Shown one piece after another: positions 16,401 through 27,631 of a DNA stretch of 64,000 nucleotides (the first letter of the stretch is position 1; every line of letters begins with the position of its first letter). The notes under the pieces are model-generated. The model had not been told where the DNA came from and ran no database searches. It saw only the letters and a program-made list of their open reading frames with translations. Both the position numbers and the translations under genes were made by a program. Origin of the DNA: DATKIY01 sp963726755 (GTDB lineage: Bacteria > Actinomycetota > Actinomycetes > JAHEKZ01); the NCBI GenBank assembly GCA_963726755.1, contig CAVSDB010000001.1, positions 930,001-994,000 of the forward strand, in the 5' to 3' direction.

Positions 16401-16787
16401 ATGACCGAGTACGCCAGCCTTGACACCGAACTCACCTCTGACGTCGATTCCCTGGTACCGAACTGGCTGACAGTTCCAGAAGTTGCCGACGCGCTGGGTC
16501 TTGACGTCGTGCAGGCCCGGCAACTCATGAAAGATCGTGAACTGATTGCGGTTCGACGTGGTCCTGGTCGAGTCGTGAGCGTGCCCGCCGACTTCATCGA
16601 CGAAGGCGTGATCGTCAAGAAGCTCCCTGGTTTGTTGACGATCCTTGCCGATGCTGGCTTCGACGAAAACCAAGCGATCCGGTGGATCTTTACCCCTGAT
16701 GACTCGCTACCAGGCACCCCGATGCTCGCGCTGCGAGAGAACCGCGGTACCGAAGTTCGACGCCGCGCGCAGGCGCTGGCGTTCTGA
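16401..16787 (+). CDS. Rv2175c-family DNA-binding protein
   Basis: A 128-residue protein with an N-terminal winged helix-turn-helix (NWLTVPEVADALGLDVVQARQLMKD) and a conserved C-terminal region (GLLTILADAGFDENQAIRWIF). It matches the plan of M. tuberculosis Rv2175c, a DNA-binding protein phosphorylated by PknL. The N-terminal Thr/Ser-rich residues (TEYASLDTELTSDVDS) could be the phosphorylation region, as in Rv2175c. It starts four bases after the flavoprotein stop and ends nine bases before the lycopene cyclase start, so these three genes look like one operon, diverging from the kinase gene. Target DNA is unknown. Confidence 0.85.
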   Translation: MTEYASLDTELTSDVDSLVPNWLTVPEVADALGLDVVQARQLMKDRELIAVRRGPGRVVSVPADFIDEGVIVKKLPGLLTILADAGFDENQAIRWIFTPDDSLPGTPMLALRENRGTEVRRRAQALAF

Positions 16788-16796
16788 CGCCCCACC

Positions 16797-17517
16797 GTGA
16801 GCCACTGGTCGTATCTGGCGGTCCTGGGTTTCATCTTGTTGGGCACCTTGTGGCTTGAAGTGGTCGTGCGGACAAGAGTCCTGCGCAAGACCCGTCGCCT
16901 CTTGTTGTCAGTGTTGCCAGTGGCCGGCGTTGTTTGTGATCTGGGACTGGTACGCGGTCTCGCGGGGGCAATGGACTTTTGATCCGTCGCGTGTGACGGG
17001 GGTAGACCTCCCCGGTTCGATCCCCATCGAAGAAGTGTTGTTCTTCCTGGTGATTCCGCTCGCTTCGATCCTCACGCTAGAGGCGGTTCGGTCGGTGCGT
17101 GGTTGGGCCGTCGGCGACGAGCACTCCGCTGAATCGAATTCGGCGCCGCTGATGACGTACACCGAACTTGCTGTGGTAGCTGTCGTCGTAACAATCGGCG
17201 TTGACGTGGTGGTTGCACGCACGTACCTGATACGACGGCGCGCATTCTGGATCAGCTACCTCATCGTGCTGTTCTTCCAACTACTCACGAACGGTGTGCT
17301 GACCGGTTTCGAGATCGTGCGGTACAACGAAGACGCGATCATCGGCGACGCTGTTCCGAAGTTCGTCGGAGACGGCCGCATCGTGTTTGCACCGGTCGAG
17401 GATCTGCTCTTCGGATTCACGCTGGTCACGTTGACGTTGATTGGCTGGGTCTGGTGGGGCCGCCGAGGAGTACAGCGAGAACCGTTCAGCGGTCCACCGC
17501 GATGGTGTGACCGCTAA
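16797..17517 (+). CDS. crtYcd: Fused heterodimer-type lycopene cyclase CrtYc-CrtYd (one frameshift)
   Basis: An integral membrane protein of about 240 residues joining the two small subunits of actinobacterial lycopene cyclase. The first half runs SHWSYLAVLGFILLG, then after a frame change near 16915-16935 continues FVIWDWYAVSRGQWTFD and PIEEVLFFLVIP, the signature of CrtYc. The second half has FWISYLIVLFFQLLTNG and APVEDLLFGFTLV, the signature of CrtYd. Six or more hydrophobic helices are visible. The enzyme cyclises psi ends of lycopene; whether the rings are beta or epsilon, and whether it acts on one or both ends, cannot be read from sequence. Its end overlaps the convergent crtB by four bases. 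Confidence 0.85.
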
Positions 17518-18458
17518 CTCACGTGACGGGCTCGAAGGGCTCGTCCCCATGCCGGCAAGGCCACTGAAATCCGACGTGACGTTGGTACTGTCGCTCGTTT
17601 GTCGAACACCTGGTAGTCGATCCGCTCGACGGCATCGACGATGCCGCAGTACAGAACGCGGGCGGCCTCGATGCATGGTCGACTCGTTGGATCGAGCAGG
17701 TCGATGCCGGGCCGAGCGTCCTCTTCGAGCCTGCGCACTCTCGCAATTTGGTATTGCAACAGCGCCCGAACTCGCTCGTCGACGATGCGTCGTTCTAGGT
17801 CGACCCTGCTCAGGTCGAACGTGGCGAGCTCATCCATCGGGATATAGATCCGTCCCCGTTCGAGGTCCTCACCGACGTCGCGAATGAAGTTGGCGAGTTG
17901 GAAGGCGATGCCGAGATCCATGGCTCGCGGGTATGCATCGGGCGACAGTGGTCCGAGAATCGGAACCATCTGGAGTCCGATGACGGCCGCTGAACCGTAG
18001 ACGTACTCGCGAAGGTCGTCGAAGGTTGGGTATTCGGTGACCGTCAGGTCCATGGCCATGGAGTGCAGAAAGGCCTCGAAGTGTTCGAACGGAATGTTCC
18101 AACGCTGAGCGGTGTCGACGAGTGCTCGACCTACCGCGTCGTTGCTATGGCCGTTCGACAGGTTGTCGAGAACTGTGTCGCCCCAACGACGAAGGTGGTC
18201 AGCCTTCTGTTGGGGAGTGAGGCGGCTGTCGAGATCGTCGACGATCTCGTCGGCGTAGCGCGCGAATCCGTACAGCGCGTGAACGTAGGGCCGCTTCTCT
18301 GGGGGCAACAACCGGGTCGCGAGATAGTACGTCCTGCCATGCTTGGCGTTTAACCGTCGGCACGTCTCGTACGACTCACGCAATTCCTCACCGTGAATAC
18401 CAGCTGCGTCCAACTCACGGGAACTCACGCTGTCATCATGTCGGACTACCGGGTCCAC
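17514..18458 (-). CDS. crtB: Phytoene synthase
   Basis: A complete 314-residue squalene/phytoene synthase. Both Mg-diphosphate motifs are present: DEIVDD near residue 70 and DVGEDLERGRIYIP near 190. LYGFARYADEIVDD and FQLANFIRDVGEDL are typical of CrtB rather than squalene synthase. It condenses two geranylgeranyl diphosphates into 15-cis-phytoene at the membrane face. The start is 16 bases after the crtI stop on the same strand, so crtE-crtI-crtB form one leftward operon in biosynthetic order. Its stop overlaps the convergent crtYcd gene by four bases. No frameshift is seen, unlike its neighbours. Confidence 0.95.
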   Translation of the reverse strand: MDPVVRHDDSVSSRELDAAGIHGEELRESYETCRRLNAKHGRTYYLATRLLPPEKRPYVHALYGFARYADEIVDDLDSRLTPQQKADHLRRWGDTVLDNLSNGHSNDAVGRALVDTAQRWNIPFEHFEAFLHSMAMDLTVTEYPTFDDLREYVYGSAAVIGLQMVPILGPLSPDAYPRAMDLGIAFQLANFIRDVGEDLERGRIYIPMDELATFDLSRVDLERRIVDERVRALLQYQIARVRRLEEDARPGIDLLDPTSRPCIEAARVLYCGIVDAVERIDYQVFDKRATVPTSRRISVALPAWGRALRARHVS

Positions 18459-18474
18459 GGCGATTTGAGAATGG

Positions 18475-19977
18475 CTAGAGGTGGCGGCGCGCCCGGTATC
18501 GCGGGTCAGGACCGGTAATTCGTTCGGCCGCCAGGCGCCCGGAGATCATCACCATCGGTACTCCGACCCCAGGTGTAGTCCCGGAGCCGGCAAAGACGAC
18601 GTTCTCGCCCCAGATGTTGCGTGGTCGAAACGGTCCGGTCTGCAAGAGGGTGTGTGCCGCTGCGAATGGGGTCCCTCGTTCCATGCCGCGACGTTCCCAG
18701 TCAAGGGGAGTCGTCAGGTGTTCGACTTCTACCGCCTCGGTGAAGCCGACATAGCCACGGCGCTCGAGGGTGGTCAGCATCTCGTCCCGGTAGTCGGCGG
18801 TCAAAGTGGTCCAGTCGATGTCAGCATCCAGGTTGGGGACTGGAAAGAACACGTAGTAGATGTTGCGTCCATCAGGTGCCAATGAGGAGTCGGTGAAGGT
18901 CGGTTGCGAGACGAGGAACGAGGGGTCCGACATCAATTGTCGACGGTCGATCAGATCGTCGAAGACCCCTCGCCAACTCCTCCCGAAGTGAATGTTGTGG
19001 TGAACGGTTTTGGAGTACGTCGCCGATGACCCAGCCAGGAGCAACACGCACGACGGGGAGTACCTCAGTCGTTGCGCGAAGCGCGACTCCTGACCCAGCA
19101 GGTCGCGCCTTGCCACTGGAAGATCGGGGTTGAGGACGACAGCATCACAAGCAATCCGTTCGCCGGTGGCGGTGTGTACCGCCACCGCTCGACTGACCAG
19201 CGAGTTCGACGCGATCGACGGCGACGTCGTATCGAATGTCGACGCCATGTTTCGAAGCCGCCGCCGCTAACGCGTGGGGGACGGCGTGCATCCCGCCTTT
19301 GGGAACGAAGACGCCGGCGACGCAGTCCATGTACGAGATCACGCAGTAGAGCGCCAGTGCTTCAAACGGCGACAGCCCTGCGTACATCGACTGAAATGAG
19401 AACACCCGCTCGGTTCGGTAGTCGCTGAAGTACTGGCGAACCTTCGGCGTCATACGTCGGAAGGCACCGAGTGCGACCAGCCGCGCGAGGTCGGGAGTCA
19501 ACAGGTCAAAGCGGTGAGTCGATGTTGCGGTCGATGAAGTCGGCCATCTCGTACCGGTAGAGGGACGACACGAATTCGACGAAGCGCAAGTAACCCTTGG
19601 CCTCGTCCGGACCGCAAACGCGTTCCACCTCCGCCGCCATCGCTTGCGGATCAGCCATGACATCTAGATGTGTGCCGTCGTGAAACCACCCGCGGTAGAG
19701 CGGCGAGACTGGCGTCAGTTCCAACCAATCGGCCATGTCCTCGTCGACGGCGGCAAACGCGTCCGCAATGACCTCAGGCATAGTCAATACGGTCGGTCCG
19801 GTGTCGAATCGGTAGCCCTGGTCCTCGATGAGCCCGGCTCGACCACCGGGCACCGACTCGCGTTCGAGGACAGTCACTTGACGACCGGCACCGGCCAATC
19901 TGAGTGCGGCCGACAGGCCGGCTAAGTCCGGCTCCGACGACGACAACGTGGTCGGTTCGCCCCGTGACCTGACGCAT
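18475..19977 (-). CDS. crtI: Phytoene desaturase (about three frameshifts)
   Basis: A CrtI-type FAD desaturase of about 500 residues, the normal length. The N-terminal FAD motif DHVVVVGAGL-AGLSAALRLAGAG is broken by one extra base near 19922. Further frame changes lie near 19515 and 19205. In-frame segments include GGRAGLIEDQGYRFDTGPTV, FSFQSMYAGLSPFEALALY, FVPKGGMHAVPHALA, NIYYVFFPVPNLDADIDW and the C-terminal FAD contact FAGSGTTPGVGVPMVMISG. It should desaturate phytoene stepwise to lycopene. The C-terminus is intact, so the frame changes look like sequencing indels. It starts seven bases after the crtE stop. Confidence 0.88.
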
Positions 19978-19983
19978 GCGCGA

Positions 19984-21057
19984 CTAGTCCTGACGCGACG
20001 TGGCAGCGTGTGCCAGATCGGTCAATACCTGTCTGGCAGGTTCATCGATGTTTGCCAGCGCCGCACATGCTTGGGCGGCTCGTTCGCTGATCAAGTGCTC
20101 GACGAGGTCTCGAGCTCCCGTCTCAACGATCACTTCGCGCAGCGTGTTGACGCCCTCAAGCGTCAATTGCGGGTCACCCAGTGCGTTGTCAATGACAAGA
20201 ACTTGAGATGGAGTCGCTGACTCAACGCGTTAGCGCGATCAAAACCGTCCGCTTGCCCTCGCGCAAGTCGTCGCCAGCCGGTTTCCCGGTTTGTTCCGGG
20301 TCGCCGAAGACGCCGAGCAGGTCGTCGCGCAACTGAAACGCCTCACCCAGCGGCAATCCGTACGCAGAAAGCACGTTCATCAGTTCTGCATCTCCGTCGG
20401 CGAGCTCTGCCCCAAGACGCAGTGGACCCTCAACGGTGTACTTGGCAGATTTGTACCGAGCAACCTGCATCGCTCGGTCAACAGAACCGCCGCCGCGCGC
20501 CTGCTCCAGCAAGTCCAGGTACTGGCCAGCCATCAGTTCAGTACGCATCCGGTCGTACGTCGGCTTGGCACGGTGCAGCGCCGCGTCGGGTAGCTCCGGA
20601 TTGCAAAAAGCATCTCGTCCGCCCAGACCAAGGCGAGGTCGCCAAGCAGGATGGCAGCGCCCATACCGAAGGTGTCGGCGGAGCCGAGCCACTCTTGGGC
20701 GTGGTGGTCAGCAGCGAAACGTCGATGAACACTCGGTTGGCCTCGACGGGTATCTGAGCCGTCCATCACGTCGTCGTGAATGAGAGCGCATGCTTGCAGC
20801 AACTCAAGCGACGTGACGGCCGACACAATCTCTTCGCTGTCAAGGCCTCCGGCCGCCCGCCAACCCCAGTAGGCGAACGCTGGACGCAACCGCTTTCCGC
20901 CACCCAACATGGCTCGCGCGGCGAGGATGACTGGGTCGAGGTCATCACTTATTCCCGCGAGGACCATCTGTTGGCGTGTCACAAACTCGTCAAGGGACTT
21001 GTTCACTCTGGCATACAGATCTTCGACGTCGAGGGGTGACGGACGATCTGAGCTCAT
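19984..21057 (-). CDS. crtE: Polyprenyl (geranylgeranyl) diphosphate synthase (about two frameshifts)
   Basis: An all-trans isoprenyl diphosphate synthase of about 358 residues, first gene of the leftward crtE-crtI-crtB operon. The first aspartate-rich motif is ALIHDDVMDGSDTRRG, preceded by the usual GGGKRLRPAF. The second is AFQLRDDLLGVFGD followed by GKPAGDDLREGKRTVLI. Frame changes fall near 20610 and 20225, after which the family sequence continues as NALGDPQLTLEGVNTLREVI. The residues before the first DDxxD include no obvious bulky block, consistent with a C20 product, but chain length is not proven. It supplies GGPP for phytoene. The equivalent position in M. tuberculosis holds idsA2. 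Confidence 0.88.
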
Positions 21058-21161
21058 GTTGGTGAGAGTAACGACGCACCCAGCATCGTGCAGCCTGGGT
21101 GACGGGCAACGGCTGGTTAGGCTCGCGGGAAGAAGTCTTGGCTAGCCCGTGGAGGTCGCCG

Positions 21162-22668
21162 ATGTCGGTTCAGTTGCCGGCTCATGCCGATGTCGTCGTG
21201 GTCGGCGTCGGAACAGCCGGAGCGGTGGTGGCTGGTCGGTTGGCTGAGCGAGACGACCGGGATGTGCTGGCGCTCGAGGCTGGCCCGGACTATGGACCCC
21301 GCCAGCGAGCGCACTGGCCCACCGAATTGCTCGATGCACGCAGGCTGCCAGAGACACACGACTGGGGGTACTCCGGCGGCAACGCAATCGGGGACCCACT
21401 TGACGTTCTCACGGGCGCGGGTCGTCGGCGGATGCTCGTCTCACAATGGCTGTTCGCAGAGCATCGGTTGGAGCGGTGACTACGACAGGTGGGCGAGTGC
21501 TGGGCTGACCGGCTGGTCCTCCGCGGATCTGACCCCGTGGCTGGCAGCTGCGGTGGAGCGGATGCGCGTGACGTCGCCTGCGGCAGCTGACGTCCAGCCG
21601 TTTCAACGTGCAGCCCTGGACGCGGCGATTGCTGTCAGGCATTCCGGAAATCGACGATCTGTTGAGCCTTGACGGCGGAATCTCAGTCAGTCAGTCCCCG
21701 GTCAACGTGGTCGACAACGTGCGTTGGAACACTTCATTCGGCTACCTCGACCCGGCGCGTGGGTCGGACAGGCTGCAGGTTGTGGGTGATGTGCTTGTCG
21801 ATCGAGTTGTCATCGAAAGCGGTCGGGCAGTCGGCGTCGAGGTGCTGGTCGACGGCGTACGACACCTCGTCAGTGCAGGCCTCGTGGTGGTCAGCGCCGG
21901 GGCATACGGAACTCCCGAGATTCTTCAGCGGTCAGGTGTTGGTCCGGCGGACGAGTTGGCCCGACTCGGAGTAAGCGCGCACGCTGACTTGCCCGGTGTC
22001 GGTGCGCAATTTGCATGACCACCCGGTCGCCACGATGGAGTTCGAAGCCTCGACGTCCCTCGCGGCGGAGTTGGCTGCGTTCGCTGCGGATCGCCCACTT
22101 GCGGAAGAGGGTGCGATCGCCAAACTTCGTTCTTCGGTCACCGAAGGTCCCTATGACCTTCACGTATTTCCGTGGATCGAACCGCTGGTTGGCTCTGCCA
22201 CTGGCTGGAAGTGCGTGCTCCCCGTGGGACTACTTACTCCAGCTTCGCGTGGGAGAGTGCGGCTGTTGTCGACCGACCCCACCGCCCGCGCAGTTGTCGA
22301 CCACGCGTATCTCACCGAGCAGCAAGACGTAGTGGCGATTGCCGACGGGCTTCACCAGATTCGTGAGTGGCTGAGCCAGCCCGAACTGTTCCGGATGCTA
22401 GGGACCCCCGTCAGCCTGCCGGAGTCGTACGAGACTCTCGTCCTACACGGCTGGATACGTCGCACTCAAAGTCACTACTGGCACCCCGCGGGTACCGCGG
22501 CAATGGGAGCGGTTGATGAAGGTGGCGTGGTGGACTGGCGACGGGCGCGTCCACGGGGTCGACGGTCTCGTCGTCGCTGACGCTTCGATCTTCCCGGAAC
22601 TTCCGCGCGCCACTCCTGCCCTTCCAGTCGTCGTGGCCGGCGAACGAATCGCGAGCACGATCCCCTAG
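21162..22668 (+). CDS. GMC-family oxidoreductase (about four or five frameshifts)
   Basis: A glucose-methanol-choline flavoprotein of about 500 residues. Segments in order are ADVVVVGVGTAGAVVAGRLAE (FAD), ARVVGGCSSHNGC (FAD-phosphate loop), LVVVSAGAYGTPEILQRSGVG (GMC signature 2), VGRNLHDHPVATMEF, then SHYWHPAGTAAMGAV with the catalytic His, and finally GLVVADASIFPELPRATP. Frame changes occur near 21400, 21640, 22010 and 22545, each restoring family sequence. Possible substrates are alcohols such as choline or sugars. It sits between crtE and a second CrtI-family gene and ends four bases inside the convergent one. A role in oxidising a carotenoid hydroxyl is only a guess from location. Confidence 0.82.
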
Positions 22669-24171
22669 GACGCCTCACCAATCAGACCGGCAACGATGGC
22701 CGCGGACATTCCGACGAGGGGAAGTCCACCTCCGGGGTGGGCAGAACCGCCGACGAGGAACAGCCCGGGAATCGGTGACTGATTTGCCGGCCGAAGGAAC
22801 GCGGCTCGCGACCCGTTGCTTGAGGTTCCGTAGATGGAACCTCCAGGGGATCCAGTGGCTTGCTCGAGGTCGGCGGGTGTGCGGACATCGCGCCACAGCA
22901 ACCGGTCGCGGATGTCCAACCCGCGAGCGGCCATGACGTCAAGCATTCGGTCTGCGTAGGACTTCGCTAGTCCTGGTCGATTCCAGTCGACCCCACGCTC
23001 AGGATCGTGTCGCGGTGCGTTCACCAGCACGAACCAGGATTCGTGGTTGTCATCGGGACGCATCCGCGAGTCATCCGGGGAGCAGACATAGATGGTCGGG
23101 TCGTCGACCGGTGCTGGTGATCTGCCAAAGATCGCATCGAACTCTGCGTCTGTGTTCGTTGGGGAACGACACGTTGTGATGCTGGACATCGGGCGTTCGG
23201 CCGCGAATCGCGAGCGACATCGTGAATGCAGACATCGACGGAACGGCTTTGCGCAACTTGCGAAGTGGTTTTTGACCGCGCGAATCGTCTACGAGTTGGC
23301 TGTAGACATTGGCTGCGTCGGCGTTTGCGACAACAATCTCGGCAGGCACGTGTCGATCGTCAGCGAGGCAGATACCAGTAACGCCGCTGGAGTTCGTCGT
23401 GATCTGCCCAACCGGAGCATCGAACGTAAACTCGACGTCTCTGGCGAGGCATCGTCGGTGAAGCGCCGTTGCCAGTTCGTGAAGTCCACCACCGACATGC
23501 CAGGCGCCAAACGTCTGTTCCACGTATGGGATCACTGCCAACGCTGCCGGAGCACGCCGTGGATCGGAACCGGCGTACGTGGCGTATCGATCGAGCAGTT
23601 GGCGCAGTCGACGATCGCCGAGATACTGCTCGCCAATCCCACGTAGTGACTTCCACGGCGCGACGGTTCGGACGTTGCCGACGCTCCGCAACTGTGAGGC
23701 GAACTGCCACGGACTGGTGATCGGTGACTCCAAGAAGGGCACCCGCGTCGCCGCCCATAGCGCCGCCCCTCGCTCGCAGAGGCGACGCCAATCGGCTGCT
23801 GCAGTAGCACCGAGAGCCTCGCCCAAAGCCTGCGCGACGCGGTTGGTATTTGCGCCGGGCAACACTGCCTGAGTGCGGTCTGCCCACCGGTAACCAAATG
23901 CGGGATCGAGCGCTTGCAGGTCAACGTTGTCTTCAAGGGACGCGTCTCGTCGCGAGACAGCAGTCTTCAAGAACAGGTCGCGGTAGACCGCGGGAAGGGT
24001 AAGCAGGCTGGGTCCAACGTCGAACCGGAACCCGTCGCGTTCGAACCCGGCGAGTTTGCCACCGTACGTCGCCGACTGTTCGAGGACTTGAACTCGATGA
24101 CCTTGAGCAGACAATCGGGCCGCAGTTGCCATGCCACCCATCCCGGCACCGACAACGACGACATTGGCCAC
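22665..24171 (-). CDS. Second CrtI-family carotenoid desaturase/oxidoreductase (one frameshift)
   Basis: A flavoprotein of about 502 residues from the CrtI/CrtD/CrtN family, clearly different from the crtI at 18475. The FAD motif is ANVVVVGAGMGGMATAARLSAQG, followed by GGKLAGFERDGFRFDVGPSL. Other family segments are YATYAGSDPRRAPAALAVIPYVE and AWHVGGGLHELA. After a frame change near 23160 it continues with DDPTIYVCSPDDSRM, VLVNAPRH and the C-terminal FLVGGSAHPGGGLPLVGMSAA. It could be a 3,4-desaturase acting on a 1-hydroxy end (CrtD-like), which would suit the CruF gene of the same cluster, or a ketolase/oxygenase. Its start is 73 bases from the divergent decarboxylase gene. Confidence 0.83.
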
Positions 24172-24244
24172 GGTCAGGCAGGGTACGAGGCGGCGGTTGA
24201 TGCGCCGCGGGTACCCCGACCACAGGCGTCAACCCCGTGGCACG

Positions 24245-25716
24245 ATGCACATCGTGACTAGCGGCGCAGACATCGACCCCGACGACCCGCTCGGCCTTCG
24301 CGACGACGCACCGCTGCTCGATGGCTATCTGGAGTACCTGCGCGGATCGGTCAGGCCCTTCACCACGCCCGGACACAAGGGAAGTACCGATCTGGTTGGT
24401 GTGGTGGTTGCCGGTGACGTGCCGCTCTACGGCGGCGTCGACCCGATACGTGCGCGCGACTCTCGACTCGGGCGAGCCGAGAAGAAGGTCGCCGAATTGT
24501 GGGGAGCGGATTGGGCTCGGATCGCCACGGGTGGTTCGACGCATGGCAACCAGACACTCGCGCTGGCCATCGGTAAGCCGGGGGACGAAATCGTCGTCAC
24601 GCGCGCGCTGCACCGATCGTTGCTGCTAGGCATCATGTTGGCGGGTTTGGTGCCGGTCTGGGTTCACCCCGAGGTCGATGAGTCAACTGGGTTGCCACTA
24701 GGGGTTCCGCCCGACCGAGTGGCACGGGCGCTCGACGAGCACCCGGGTGCGCGCGGTGTCTACCTGGTAGAACCGGGCTACATCGGAACGATGTCCGACG
24801 TTGCGGCACATGCAGAGGTCGCGCACGCGCACGACGTTCCGTTGTTAGTCGATCAAGCGTGGGGCGCATACCTGGGGTTCCACCCCGATCTGCCACGCCA
24901 CGCGCTACAAGCAGGAGCCGACGCCCTTGTGACCAGCACTCACAAGACACTGCCCGCATACACCCAGTCAGCGTTGGTGATGGCACGCACGGATCGCCTC
25001 GACCGAAGTCGTCTCGACCGAGCATTCGAGACGACGAACACGACTAGTCCCGCAGGCTCCATCGCCGCAAGCGCCGACGCCGCACGCGCTTTGTTGGCAC
25101 GCGATGGCGAACGACTACTCGGGCACCTGCTGCGCATCGTGGAGGCCGGCCGAGATCGGTTACGACAGATTCCTGGCGTCACGGTGATGGACTCCGACAC
25201 TTTGGCTAGATCTGGAGTCGATCCCGTCAAGTTGGTGATTGGCGTTGCGGGTGCTGGTGTCAACGCGATGGCACTCGAGGATGACTCTGATCGAACGAGG
25301 TTTCCCAGTAGAGATGGCCGACCATGACACCGTCGTGCCAATGGTGACGATGGCCGACAGTCTGGACGATGTCCTGGCTTTCGTTGACACCTTTGCTGAA
25401 CTCGTCGAGCGGCACCGAGGTACCCCCCGCGTTATCCGTCCCTCGTCGGCGTGGACGGTCCGATCGCAGGCGGTGATGACACCACGGGAGGCATACTTCG
25501 CGTCGCACGAAACGGTTTCGGCGGCCGACTGCGGTCGGCCGAGTGTCTGCGGAACTGGTCGCGCCATACCCACCCGGCGTGCCGGTACTGGCACCTGGTG
25601 AACTCATCGAGCCGGAGGCGGTTGAGGCGTTGAACCAAGCGCTCTCCGAGGGAACACTCGTCAAGTACGCGGCAGATCCCAGTCTTTCGACGTTTCAGGT
25701 GGTGGCCGAAGACTGA
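24245..25716 (+). CDS. Orn/Lys/Arg decarboxylase family protein (about two frameshifts)
   Basis: A fold-type I PLP decarboxylase of about 490 residues. FTTPGHKGSTDLVG near residue 40 and GGSTHGNQTLALAI are early family signatures. LVDQAWGAYLGFHPDLP carries the cofactor-binding Asp, and TSTHKTLPAYTQSALV carries Lys234 for the Schiff base. After frame changes near 25285 and 25535 the C-terminal domain continues with GFPVEMADHDTVVPMVT and APYPPGVPVLAPGELIEPEA. Likely products are cadaverine, putrescine or agmatine; the substrate is unassigned. The short form with no N-terminal response-regulator wing is the Gram-positive type. Why it lies inside a carotenoid cluster is unclear. Its end overlaps the convergent glycosyltransferase by 22 bases. 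Confidence 0.85.
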
Positions 25717-26840
25717 CCGGTGTCGATGACACGTCCTTTCCACTGCAAGCGTGCCGCGGCGTCGTTCTCGCAGCGAACGGGCCACCAAGTACGAAAGCGT
25801 GACGATGGACGCCGGGTGAGCGGCACTATCGGGCCACACGCGTCCATCGACCCGATGAGCGACCGCCATTCGGCCCGCGACTGCGGCGACGTAGCCAATC
25901 GCGCCAACCCGTGAGCCGCGCAGCATCGCGAGTGGCGGCACGACGTAACAAAGACCCAACGCCCCGACGGCCATGACGGCCCCGCGCGGGGCTACCGAAA
26001 GCTGACCAGAGCGACTTCGCATAGCCGTCGCGCAGCTGTGACCAGTCTTGGTACATCCGACAGGTGGCCAGCGACGTCCCGTCAGCGATGAGGCCACGTA
26101 AGTCTGCTCGCTTCAGTGCGCGGAACAGGTCGAGGTCCTCAAGGACGCTGTTGCGAACGGCAGCATGACCACCGACTTCGTCGTACGCCTCGCGAGTGAT
26201 GACAAGAAACTGTCCATTGGCGGCACAAAGTGACGGCCGGCTCGATCGCTCGGCCGCTGCCAGGGGAAGGAACGTCAGCCACGACCATTGCAGCAGTGGC
26301 TGTACCAACCGCTCGGTCGCTGTGTCGGCAAGTTGTTTCGGGTAGGGACAGATCGCTGCGTATTCAGCCATCATGTCGACCGCTGCAGCGACGGCCAGGG
26401 GAGCGAGCACGACGTCGGCGTCAACGAAGACCAGCACCTCGCCTCGCGCAGCATCACTGAGTCGTTGGCAGGCCCACGTCTTACCGAGCCAGCCCGAGGG
26501 TGGTTCGCCAGCCGTGTCGACTAGCCGGACGTTGGATGTCGTCAATGTGATGGCGTACGACCTGGTCGGTGCCGTCCGATGAACCGTCGTCGAGAACCAG
26601 AATCTCAAGGTCGTCGATGAGTTGTTGCGAACGGGCGCGCTTCAAGGCAGGCACCGATCGTCGCAGCTTCGTTGCGCGCCGGGATGAGGACAGAGACTCG
26701 ACGATTGACGATCGGCGGTCGACTTCGTTGGGCTGCGTAGTTGTCGAAGGTTTGCCAGCGTATGAGCGGTCGCGAGGATCGCTCCGGCAGCTTCCAACGG
26801 ACGTGAGTACACGACCGACCGTCGATCGTGCTCGACTCAT
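25695..26840 (-). CDS. Family 2 glycosyltransferase, CruG/CrtQ-like (several frameshifts)
   Basis: About 382 residues, membrane-anchored. From ATG 26840 one helix (GAILATAHTLANLRQLRSP) is followed by RRVSVLIPARNEAATIG, LVLDDGSSDGTDQVVR, GWLGKTWACQRL and VLVFVDADVVLAP (DxD), then FLVITREAYDEVGGH and DLDLFRALKRAD, the usual order in GT2 enzymes. Later helices VMAVGALGLCYVVPPLAMLRG and ASIVTLSYLVARS anchor the C-terminus, which ends LQWKGRVIDTG. At least four frame changes are needed. Its start abuts cruF, as in cyanobacterial cruF-cruG pairs where CruG glycosylates a hydroxylated psi end. I infer that it glycosylates a hydroxy-carotenoid; other lipid acceptors are possible. Confidence 0.78.
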
Positions 26841-27631
26841 AGTACGGGTGTCCCACAACCGCCAGGCGTAGGGGAGGGCGACTACTCCCATGGCAACGCC
26901 TCCGACGACTGCGAGTTCTGGTCGATCGAAGAAGAAGGCCGCAGCCACCACCGACGAAGCAAAGACCCAGAGGAACAGCGTCGCTGGTTGGTTGGCAGAC
27001 GCTCGGGGATTGGGCAACAGCAGCAGCAGTGCTGTGATGACCAATCCTGCGGCAAACCAACCGGCGAAATTCTGCACTGGGATTTCGTCGATACCGGGCA
27101 GCGAAGGTGTGTCGCCGTGCCAGGTCCAGGCACGCAGCTCGACCATCATCGGATCGAGGAAGATGTCCCACGCCATCAGCGACCAGGCGCCGATCACGGC
27201 AATGACCCACGGTCGCTGGCTCAGCGTGGTCGCAGCCACGTAACACGGATAGGCCATCATCGCCCAGGCCAGGGGGACAACGACGGGAACGTCGAAGACG
27301 GTGGCACCCAGCACATCGCTGTAGGTGTAGTCGCCGAACGGCCAGCCGGTGTGTAGCGCGAACGCCTCAACAGCCAGTCCCAGCAGCCGGGATCACGATT
27401 CCGACAAGGAAGAACCCGACGACTCCGTGTCTGGCCGAGGCGTGTGCGAGCGACGCTAGGAAGAACGTGCATACGGCGACAACCGCAACCGCAGGACGAT
27501 CCGCCTCCGACGCGATCGGGTAGTAGATCTGCACACCGATGGTGATGGCAGCCAGCAACCACGCCAGCACCGAGCAGCACGGGGGATCCCCGGCGGCCCT
27601 GCGTAGGTCCGGTGTACAGCCGTTGGCTCAT
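26838..27631 (-). CDS. cruF: CruF-like carotenoid 1,2-hydratase family membrane protein (frameshifted)
   Basis: A DUF422-type integral membrane protein of about 265 residues. Recognisable segments are AWLLAAITIGVQIYYPIA, ALHTGWPFGDYTYSDVLGA, VVVPLAWAMMAYPCYVAA, WSLMAWDIFLDPMMVELRAW, GIDEIPVQNFAGWFAAGL and AVVGGVAMGVVALPYAWRLW. The GWPFGDY, WDIFLDP and PVQNFAGWF motifs are the family hallmark. CruF and its archaeal relatives add water across the 1,2 double bond of acyclic carotenoid ends. One frame change near 27380 is certain and another near the N-terminus likely; ATG 27631 is the best start. The stop probably overlaps the glycosyltransferase ATG at 26838-26840. Confidence 0.78.
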
